Positions 56,663 to 64,000 of a DNA stretch of 64,000 nucleotides are shown here, piece by piece. The position numbers and the translations under genes were made by a program. A model generated the notes under the pieces. That model saw only the letters and a program-made list of their open reading frames with translations. It did not search any database and had not been told where the DNA came from. Where the stretch lies: positions 1 to 64,000 of the forward strand of contig CACCLB010000003.1 in NCBI GenBank assembly GCA_902546725.1, written 5' to 3'. Each line of letters begins with the position of its first letter. Position 1 is the first letter of the stretch. This DNA is from an uncultured Bacteroidota bacterium. GTDB lineage: Bacteria; Bacteroidota; Bacteroidia; Flavobacteriales; Flavobacteriaceae.

Positions 56663-57901
56663 ATGTATAAAATTATTTGTGTCTTAATTGTTGTTTTCTT
56701 TGGTCTTAACTTAAGGCTGAATGCACAAGAGAAAAATAAGGATCTTCATTTTATTGCCGATAGCTTAGTTGAAATGGGTATCCAAAATAAAGCCTTCCCA
56801 GGGGCTCAACTGCTCATTTACAAAAAAGACAGTGTCCAACTATTAAAATCTTATGGATATCACACCTATGACTCTATTGTAAAAGTAAAAAATACAGACC
56901 TCTACGATCTGGCTTCTGTTACTAAAATACTCGCAGGCACCCTTGCTTTTATGAAGCTCTATGAACTGTACGATATTGATCTAAATGAAAGGGTTTCCGA
57001 GTACCTCCCTTATCTTAAAAGAAGCAATAAAAAAAAATCTAGTTTTAAACAGGTTTTGAGTCACAGTTCAGGATGGATCCCCTACATCGCTCATCAAAAT
57101 TTTGTTCGTAAAAAAAATGGAAAGTTTAAGTCTAGAACCTTAAAAACAAATCAGACCAAAAGATATCCAACTCAAATTAGTGACTCCTTATTTGTGTTCA
57201 AAAATTATCCTAAAAAAATCATTCGACGTATCCGCAAGACAGAGATTAAGACTGTTGGTCAATACTTATATTCTGGACTTTGGTTTTTTTTAGTTCCTGA
57301 ACTGACCAAACAATTAAGTGGTCTGTCTTTTGAATCCTTTTTAAAATTGCATTTTTACAACCCACTACAACTACAACGCTTATCGTTTTTACCCACCAGA
57401 TACTTCCCCAAGAATGAAATTGTACCCACAGAATACGACAACCTCTTCAGGAAACAGTTAGTCCAAGGGTGGGTTCACGATGAAGCTGCAGCACTGATGG
57501 GAGGAATTAATGGAAATGCGGGTCTATTTGCAAACGCTAGCTCTATTGCTCCGCTTTTAGAATTACTGCTCAATAAGGGATCCTACAATGGAAAATTACT
57601 GCTCAAACCTGAAACTGTTAAACTATTTACCCAAAGAGCCTATCCTGAAAGCACCAATCGTAGAGGTTTGGGGTTTGACAAACCGAGTGTTTCAGAAGAT
57701 CAAGATGCTTATCCTTCTAATTTAGCTTCACCCTCAAGTTTTGGTCACAGTGGATTTACAGGGACATTTGTATGGGTAGATCCTTCGGAAGCTTGTTTTA
57801 TTATTTTCTTGAGCAATCGAGTGTATCCTTCAAGAGAACAACGTGCACTCTACGAACTAGGTATAAGAGGAAAACTATTGGACTATGCGTTACAAAATTA
57901 A
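56663..57901 (+). CDS. Serine hydrolase (beta-lactamase family)
   Basis: DLASVTKILAG SxxK; YLYSGLWFF; FGHSGFTGTFVWVDP. Confidence 0.93.
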   Translation: MYKIICVLIVVFFGLNLRLNAQEKNKDLHFIADSLVEMGIQNKAFPGAQLLIYKKDSVQLLKSYGYHTYDSIVKVKNTDLYDLASVTKILAGTLAFMKLYELYDIDLNERVSEYLPYLKRSNKKKSSFKQVLSHSSGWIPYIAHQNFVRKKNGKFKSRTLKTNQTKRYPTQISDSLFVFKNYPKKIIRRIRKTEIKTVGQYLYSGLWFFLVPELTKQLSGLSFESFLKLHFYNPLQLQRLSFLPTRYFPKNEIVPTEYDNLFRKQLVQGWVHDEAAALMGGINGNAGLFANASSIAPLLELLLNKGSYNGKLLLKPETVKLFTQRAYPESTNRRGLGFDKPSVSEDQDAYPSNLASPSSFGHSGFTGTFVWVDPSEACFIIFLSNRVYPSREQRALYELGIRGKLLDYALQN

Positions 57902-58571
57902 CCTTGTATTGATAGGGGTGATTACTTCTCAATTTTTAAATGCTCAGCTGCCAGAAGGTTTTACTGCACTAACAGATTCTATTCCAGATTTACTAATTGA
58001 ATTGCGTTATGCAGGGGCAAATAATTTTATGGGGCGCCCTGTGGCTGGCTATAATGACAGTATTGGAATAGGGACCTCAGCTTTAGCTCATCATTTGAAA
58101 AAAGTTCAAGCCGAATTAAAACTTATGGGCTTGGGCCTAAAAATCTACGATGCTTACCGCCCTCAAACCGCAGTCAATGACTTTATTCGCTGGTCCAAAA
58201 TCTCTAGTGACACACTGACTAAACACATTTATTATCCTACACTTGCAAAAAATAGACTTTTTGATTTAGGCTTTATCGCATCTAAAAGTGGACACAGCAG
58301 AGGAAGTACAGTTGACCTAAGCTTGATTTATTTAAAGGGGGAAAACAAAGGGAAAGAAGTCGACATGGGGGGTTCATGGGACTTTTTTGGTGAACTTTCA
58401 AATTTCAGTTACCCTACGATTTCAGAAAAGCAAAAAGCCAATAGAAATTTACTTAGAGAACTGATGCTAGCAAACGGTTTTAAATCCTATGACAAGGAGT
58501 GGTGGCACTTTACTTTAAATCAAGAACCCTTTCCACAAACCTATTTTGACTTTCCAATTGAATTCCCCTAA
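57885..58571 (+). CDS. D-alanyl-D-alanine dipeptidase, VanX/M15D family
   Basis: LLIELRYAGANNFMGRPVAGY; KIYDAYRPQTAV; SGHSRGSTVDLSLI; MGGSWDFFGELSN; EWWHFTL. Confidence 0.95.
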   Translation: MRYKINLVLIGVITSQFLNAQLPEGFTALTDSIPDLLIELRYAGANNFMGRPVAGYNDSIGIGTSALAHHLKKVQAELKLMGLGLKIYDAYRPQTAVNDFIRWSKISSDTLTKHIYYPTLAKNRLFDLGFIASKSGHSRGSTVDLSLIYLKGENKGKEVDMGGSWDFFGELSNFSYPTISEKQKANRNLLRELMLANGFKSYDKEWWHFTLNQEPFPQTYFDFPIEFP

Positions 58572-60031
58572 GGAATTAATGCTGCAGGAAAGGATTCAAG
58601 GTTGATCCCCCAAAGCAAGGGTAAAAGGAAATAGACCATAAGGCTTATAAACAATATTGAAACAATATTCATGACTATTCCCTTAGAAACCATATCGGGT
58701 ATTCTCAAATATCCCGATCCAAAAACTACTGCATTTGGGGGTGTAGCCACTGGAAGCATATAGGCACAGGAAGCCGCAACCGCCGCTCCAACCATAAGCC
58801 CAAAAGGGTGTACATCTATTTCCAGAGCTAGTGGAGCCAATACGGGAAGCAGCATTGCTGTAGTTGCTAAATTCGAAGTGATTTCAGTTAGGAAATTGAT
58901 CGCAGCAATCAAGAGAAGTAACAATAAGAATAGTGAAAGTCCTCCAAATTCGGTCATCAATTGACCCAACCAAATTGCTAGTCCACTTTCTTCAAAAGCT
59001 TTTGCCAAAGCCATTCCTCCACCAAACAACAAGATGATCCCCCAAGGAAGGTTGATGGTATCCTTCCAATTCAATAACGGCTGACCTTGTCTTTTTGAGG
59101 GAATGACAAATAGCGCTAAACCAAATAAAATAGCAATTAAGGTATCGTCAATTTTTGGAAATAAAGGCTGCAAAAGAAATGAACGGGTAATCCAACAAAA
59201 AGCAGCCAACGAAAAAACTACAGCTACCCAGCGTTCTTCATAACTAATGGGTCCTAAATCGTTTTTTAAACGTAAAATTTCCTTTTTTCCTCCTGGAAAT
59301 TCAGTCTGTTTAAACTTAAAAGCTTTACGCGTAAGGTAGACCCAACAAAAAGCCAAGAGTACAATTGAAATTGGAAATCCAAAACTAAACCATTCCAAAA
59401 AGGAAATTTCATATCCATAGGTAGATTGAACGACCCCTGCCAATACTAAATTTGGCGGTGTTCCTATAAGTGTTGCAATCCCACCGATTGAGGCGCTGTA
59501 TGCAATTCCCAACATTAAGGCTTTACCGAAAATAAGATTTTCATCTTCTACCGTATCTGGATTATCTTTTAACTGTTTGATGATCGCAATTCCAATTGGA
59601 AGCATCATCACTGATGTTGCTGTATTTGAAATCCACATGGATAGAAATGCGGTAGCAAGCATAAACCCCAAAATAATTTTACGAATATCAGAGCCAATAA
59701 AAGCTATGATATTGAGGGCAATCCGTCGGTGTAAATTCCATTTTTCTATACCTATTGCAATCAAAAAACCTCCCAAATAAAGAAAAACATATCGATGCCC
59801 AAATGAAGCGGTAGTCGTAGCTAGCTCCATCCCGCCACTCAGGGGAAAGAGTACAATGGGCAAAAGAGCGGTAGCTGCTATAGGAATTGCTTCAACTACC
59901 CACCAAACGGCTATCCAAAGGGTAGTTGCCAAAACTGCGTGACCCTGATCAGACAAGCCTTCAAAAGGCTTTAAAAATTGAATAAGTATAAAAAGTAAGG
60001 GACCCAATACAAGGGCAATTTTTCGCTGCAT
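58568..60031 (-). CDS. SLC13/DASS family anion transporter
   Basis: AIPIAATALLPIVLFPLSG, SNTATSVMMLPIG, GIATLIGTPPNLVLAG, LPVATPPNAVVFGSGYL. Confidence 0.95.
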   Translation of the reverse strand: MQRKIALVLGPLLFILIQFLKPFEGLSDQGHAVLATTLWIAVWWVVEAIPIAATALLPIVLFPLSGGMELATTTASFGHRYVFLYLGGFLIAIGIEKWNLHRRIALNIIAFIGSDIRKIILGFMLATAFLSMWISNTATSVMMLPIGIAIIKQLKDNPDTVEDENLIFGKALMLGIAYSASIGGIATLIGTPPNLVLAGVVQSTYGYEISFLEWFSFGFPISIVLLAFCWVYLTRKAFKFKQTEFPGGKKEILRLKNDLGPISYEERWVAVVFSLAAFCWITRSFLLQPLFPKIDDTLIAILFGLALFVIPSKRQGQPLLNWKDTINLPWGIILLFGGGMALAKAFEESGLAIWLGQLMTEFGGLSLFLLLLLLIAAINFLTEITSNLATTAMLLPVLAPLALEIDVHPFGLMVGAAVAASCAYMLPVATPPNAVVFGSGYLRIPDMVSKGIVMNIVSILFISLMVYFLLPLLWGINLESFPAALIP

Positions 60032-60034
60032 AAT

Positions 60035-60484
60035 CTATAAAGTTGAGGCTGAAGTATGGTCAGAAATGATGTACCACTTATCTTTTACATGAACCCAATT
60101 TAACGTAAAAAAACCTTGTGCATCCCCTATGGTTCGAGTTAAATAGAATTTTCCCTGAAGTTGGATTACCGTGGGACTAAGAGCTAAAAGGTGAAGAACA
60201 TCAAATTTTAATTCTCCCATTTTTTCACGATCTGAATATGTTCTCTTATAGCGATCTCGCGTGGCCTCCCATCCGTAAATCGGTCCAGAGGCTCCGGAGA
60301 AAACCAACTCATCCGACTTTAAATAGCCCTCCATAAAGGCGTCTATATCACCTTTGTTCCAATGGTCTTGTTGCTCAAACAAAACCTTGACAACAGCTAA
60401 TGAATCTTTTTTGGAGACGGCTTGCTGAGAAAAAAGAAATCCGCTAACAATAAAAAATAGGGTTAAAAAATATAGCCTCATCAA
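60035..60484 (-). CDS. Nuclear transport factor 2/DUF4440-like secreted protein
   Basis: EQQDHWNKGDIDAFMEGYLKSDELVFSG...FFTLNWVHVKDKWYIISDHTS. Confidence 0.88.
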   Translation of the reverse strand: MMRLYFLTLFFIVSGFLFSQQAVSKKDSLAVVKVLFEQQDHWNKGDIDAFMEGYLKSDELVFSGASGPIYGWEATRDRYKRTYSDREKMGELKFDVLHLLALSPTVIQLQGKFYLTRTIGDAQGFFTLNWVHVKDKWYIISDHTSASTL

Positions 60485-60486
60485 GC

Positions 60487-62085
60487 TTACTTTAGGGTTG
60501 GATACTCGATATTTAATTGCTCTAGATAAGTGTCGTATTTAGACTCGTCGAAATAAAACTTTTCCAAGGCTGGTCGATATTGATCCATGATCCCTTTATT
60601 CAAATAAATTGGAGGTGGGTCTTTTTCCGAAATCATCGGTTGGTATTTTGTCTCTTTGCTTTGAACATTTTCAAAATAATCTTTTGCCTGCTTGAGAAGT
60701 ATTGGCTGTGTCAAAAAGTCAATTACCGTCGTTGCCACAACTTTTGCTCCTGCTGTCCCTCCCTTATGAGCTATAGGAGTTGCCATGGCGATAGCATTTG
60801 ACCAGTGATGCCCTTGAAGTCCTGGAATATTAGATGGGAAACGAAGCGTTACCGTTGGAATCGTCCATGAAATATCACCGATATCATCAGACCCTCCACT
60901 TCTTGGATTTTTAAGAGGCTTTCCAAGGTTGGAAAGTTCTAGCGCGAGGCCATCTGTATTTTTGGACTCCACCTCTTGCTGAACAGCTTTGGCTAGTGTT
61001 TGATCGGCTTCTGACCATTCAGGTAGTCCTACAGTTTGAATGTTGGCATACATGGTTTCAGCAATTACTTTATTAAAATGACGAGGCCAAGCAGTACCCA
61101 CAATCTTAGAACTCACCTTAGTGTCCGTCATTAGCGCTGCTCCTTCTGCTATATTATTGGCATCATTATACATTTTCATGATCCCATCATAAGTAATATC
61201 TCTTAAATAAAACCAAATAGAAGCTTTGGAAGGAACTACATTAGGCTGATCACCTGCGTCTGTAAAGATTGAGTGTGAACGTTTTAGAGGATGTAAATGC
61301 TCTCTTTTGTAGTTCCACCCTACATTCATCAGTTCAGCAGCGTCTAAAGCACTTCTGCCTCTCCACGGTGAGCCTGCGGAATGTGCCGCCTCACCTTCAA
61401 AAGTATACTCAACTGAGATTAAACCTGTTCCTCTTGCCTGACCGTATGATACTGATAGATTGCTGCTTACATGAGTAAAAATACACATGTCAATTTTATC
61501 GAAATAACCGTCTCTTACATACCATGCCTTTGAAGCAACCAATTCTTCTGCTATTCCTGGCCAAACCACCAAAGTACCGCCAAGATTGTTGTTTTTCATT
61601 TGTTCTTGTAGAGTCAAGGCCGCAGTGACTATAACCGGTATACCCGAATTATGACCTTCTCCATGTCCTGGGGCACCCTCAACCATTGGTTTATGATAGG
61701 CTACTCCTGGATATTGAGAAGCTTTAGGGATGCAGTCTACATCACTCCCCAATGCTATGGTAGGACCTTCTCCATAACTCCATTTAGCCATCCAAGCAGT
61801 TGGAATACCAGAAATTCCTTTTTCAACCTCAAAGCCTGCAGCTTCGAGTATACTTACTAAATAAGCTGAAGACTCGTACTCTTGGAAACCCAACTCAGCA
61901 AAACTAAAAACTTTATCAATCATCACCTGGGTGTTTTTATGACGACTGTCAACAGCTTCTAACGTTGCTGTTTTGATTTTTTGAATCTGTCTTTTAGAAA
62001 ATTTTTGCTGTGCTGTTAAAAAATTAAATTGAATGAGTATTAAGAATATTAGGGCTTTAAATTGAAGTGTGCTGTAATGTGCCAT
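60487..62085 (-). CDS. M20-family amidohydrolase (AbgB-like), secreted
   Basis: FAELGFQEYESSAYLVSILEAAGFEVEKG; GPTIALGSDVDCIP; EGEAAHSAGSPWRGRSALDAAELMNVG; GGSDDIGDISW. Confidence 0.94.
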   Translation of the reverse strand: MAHYSTLQFKALIFLILIQFNFLTAQQKFSKRQIQKIKTATLEAVDSRHKNTQVMIDKVFSFAELGFQEYESSAYLVSILEAAGFEVEKGISGIPTAWMAKWSYGEGPTIALGSDVDCIPKASQYPGVAYHKPMVEGAPGHGEGHNSGIPVIVTAALTLQEQMKNNNLGGTLVVWPGIAEELVASKAWYVRDGYFDKIDMCIFTHVSSNLSVSYGQARGTGLISVEYTFEGEAAHSAGSPWRGRSALDAAELMNVGWNYKREHLHPLKRSHSIFTDAGDQPNVVPSKASIWFYLRDITYDGIMKMYNDANNIAEGAALMTDTKVSSKIVGTAWPRHFNKVIAETMYANIQTVGLPEWSEADQTLAKAVQQEVESKNTDGLALELSNLGKPLKNPRSGGSDDIGDISWTIPTVTLRFPSNIPGLQGHHWSNAIAMATPIAHKGGTAGAKVVATTVIDFLTQPILLKQAKDYFENVQSKETKYQPMISEKDPPPIYLNKGIMDQYRPALEKFYFDESKYDTYLEQLNIEYPTLK

Positions 62086-62118
62086 GAAAACAATATTTTT
62101 ACCTAAAATACGAATTAA

Positions 62119-62880
62119 TTGATGCTTTCCTATTTATTAAAAAAAACAGTAATCCCCAAGCTTATCCTAATTGGTGTATTTCTATCACACAATAATTGCT
62201 CCCAGTCTTCAATGAACTCGGAAACCCTTATTCAAAAAAGTATCGCAGCACATGGTGGATTGGATTTGCTCAAGACAATCAAATCCATTCAATACAGTAA
62301 ATCAACCTCCCTTTACACTAAATCTGGAGAATTAGAAAAAACAGTTGATCAATATATCACCCACCAGTGGAATCCAGACCAGACCTCAATTGCTTGGAAA
62401 AATAAAGAGAGTGCATTTTTTGCTGAAAAAAAATCTAATAAAGTGAGTTTATTTAAAGATGGAGAAATGGTAAAGGACTCCTTAGAACTAATTCGAGCAG
62501 CTACAAATTTAGATGCGGCACTTTATGTTTTTTGGCAGCCTTTTAAGCTCACTGATCCTTCAGCAAAAAAAGTCTATTTGGGGAAGCAAACAATTCTAGA
62601 TTCTATTGAGGTTTTAACTTTAAAAGTCTCATACACTGATGACCCTGAAGCTGATCTTTGGTTTTATTACTTCCATCCAAAGAATTATAAGATTAGAGCT
62701 GTAAAAGTAATACACAGCAGGCGTACGAGTTTGATTTTAAACGACAGCTATGAAACTCAAACAGGCTTATCTTTGAACAAAACCAGAAGAAGTTTTTTCT
62801 TAGATACACTCGGCCATATCGACTACTTAAAAGCTGCCTATCGATATGGGATCGAATCAATAGAGTTAAATCAGAAATGA
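62119..62880 (+). CDS. Hypothetical lipoprotein, LolA-like/outer-membrane-sorting-like
   Basis: Lipobox SHNNCSQ; AHGGLDLLKTIKSIQYSKS opening; beta-rich. Confidence 0.7.
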   Translation: MMLSYLLKKTVIPKLILIGVFLSHNNCSQSSMNSETLIQKSIAAHGGLDLLKTIKSIQYSKSTSLYTKSGELEKTVDQYITHQWNPDQTSIAWKNKESAFFAEKKSNKVSLFKDGEMVKDSLELIRAATNLDAALYVFWQPFKLTDPSAKKVYLGKQTILDSIEVLTLKVSYTDDPEADLWFYYFHPKNYKIRAVKVIHSRRTSLILNDSYETQTGLSLNKTRRSFFLDTLGHIDYLKAAYRYGIESIELNQK

Positions 62881-64000
62881 TAACGTTTAAAGGCTTCTAT
62901 TGCGGCATATTCTGAAAGTCCCATGTCTTTGTATTTTTTTGCAGTGTCTGCATTTCGATCTTCAGCACGAATCCAAAATTCTCGATGATCATTGCCTTGA
63001 AACATGACTCCATCTTTTTGTGATTGGTGATAAAAAATAGCCTTCCGTTTTCTTAAAACTTGATCTGGACTCATAGGAACAGCCATTTCAATTTCGTGAA
63101 TTTCCCATTCATGCCAAGCTCCTCGATAAAGCCATACCCAACAGTCTTTCATAAAAGACTTGGCTTTTAAAGCTTTTAAAGCGGCAAAAATAATATCCAA
63201 ACAAACCCTATGTGTTCCATGGGGATCAGCTAAATCTCCAGCTGCGTATATTTGATGCGGTTTTAATTCCTCTATCAACGCTTTGGTCTGATCTATGTCT
63301 TTATCAGACATGGGGTTTTTATCGATTAAACCCGTTTCATAAAAAGGTAAATTCATAAAATGAACCTGACTGTCAGCTATACCTATAAAGCGTGTTGCCC
63401 CGAGAGATTCCCTTTTCCGAATACTCCCTTTTAACTCACAAATTCCTCTTGGTGTAGGGTGTTGAGGATTCATTTCGTTAAACTCCTGTTTTAGGTTCTC
63501 TACCTTTTTACTTTTATCAGATTGTAACAAGTCTTGAGTTACTTCTAAAAATCGAATGGCGTCTTCATTTGAAACCGCAATATTCCCAGAAGTTTGATAG
63601 GCAACATGCACTTCATGACCTTGGGCTACCAAACGATCAAAGGTACCTCCCATGGAGATGACATCATCATCAGGATGAGGACTGAATATTAAAACCCTTT
63701 TCTTTTTGGGCAATGCGCGTTCTGGACGGTAGGTATTGTCAGCATCTGGCTTTCCTCCTGGCCAACCGGTAATGGATCGCTGTAATCTGTTAAACATCTC
63801 GATATTTAAATCGTATGCCGAACCGTGAGAGGCTAATAGGTCTGACATCCCATATTGATTGTAATCTTCATCGGTCAGTTTTAAAATTGATTTTGCAGTA
63901 GTAGAACAAAGCCATGCAATTGCTTTAGAGCGTAAGGCCTCATCCCATTTACAGTGACTTACTAGCCAAGGAGTTTTTATTCTAGTGAGTTCTGAGGCTG
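62871..64000 (-). CDS. nagB: Glucosamine-6-phosphate deaminase (NagB) fused to PIG-L deacetylase-like domain; C-terminal part, truncated by window edge
   Basis: Frame is open through 64000: SELTRIKTPWLVSHCKWDEALRSKAIAWLCSTTAKSILKLTDEDYNQYGMSDLLASHGSAYD...VLIFSPHPDDDVISMGGTFDRL. Confidence 0.85.
   Translation of the reverse strand, partial: ASELTRIKTPWLVSHCKWDEALRSKAIAWLCSTTAKSILKLTDEDYNQYGMSDLLASHGSAYDLNIEMFNRLQRSITGWPGGKPDADNTYRPERALPKKKRVLIFSPHPDDDVISMGGTFDRLVAQGHEVHVAYQTSGNIAVSNEDAIRFLEVTQDLLQSDKSKKVENLKQEFNEMNPQHPTPRGICELKGSIRKRESLGATRFIGIADSQVHFMNLPFYETGLIDKNPMSDKDIDQTKALIEELKPHQIYAAGDLADPHGTHRVCLDIIFAALKALKAKSFMKDCWVWLYRGAWHEWEIHEIEMAVPMSPDQVLRKRKAIFYHQSQKDGVMFQGNDHREFWIRAEDRNADTAKKYKDMGLSEYAAIEAFKRYHF

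Noticed and set aside
57885-58571. Glycopeptide resistance cluster based on the VanX-like gene
   Set aside because: No vanA/vanH/vanRS-like genes nearby; secreted M15D dipeptidases are common in Bacteroidota
1-64000. tRNA or rRNA genes
   Set aside because: None recognised by eye; a tRNAscan-SE/Infernal run would be needed to exclude them

Overview
The window is from a Bacteroidota genome, most likely a marine Flavobacteriia, judging by AT-rich DNA, PorP/SprF plus a gliding-type C-terminal domain, HYC_CC_PP, DUF3078 and absent Shine-Dalgarno sequences. Main blocks: a CusCBA-like metal efflux operon (4.2-11.8 kb); a secreted DUF1592-type cytochrome / DUF1552 / sulfatase region (12-23 kb) including era; an accessory stretch with a decayed tyrosine recombinase, several small secreted-protein genes and pseudogenes, and tandem membrane-protein/HTH pairs (23-36.6 kb); a 4200-aa surface protein (RCC1 + thrombospondin-type-3 + cadherin-like + gliding-type C-terminal domain) with its PorP/SprF partner (36.9-50.4 kb); and a tail of peptidase, transporter and deacetylase genes. 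Most unusual signals: (i) an undescribed domain repeated at least four times inside the Ca-binding TSP3 array of the giant protein; (ii) two small Cys-rich proteins with identical cysteine spacing (C-x6-C-x5-C-x6-C-x22-C-x-C) on opposite sides of the giant locus, one of them decayed; (iii) a promoter/5' leader sequence of about 45-55 bp shared by several unrelated small secreted/membrane genes and pseudogenes, including one orphan copy with no gene after it. No rRNA, tRNA or CRISPR array was recognised by eye. All family calls come from reading the translations; no searches were run.
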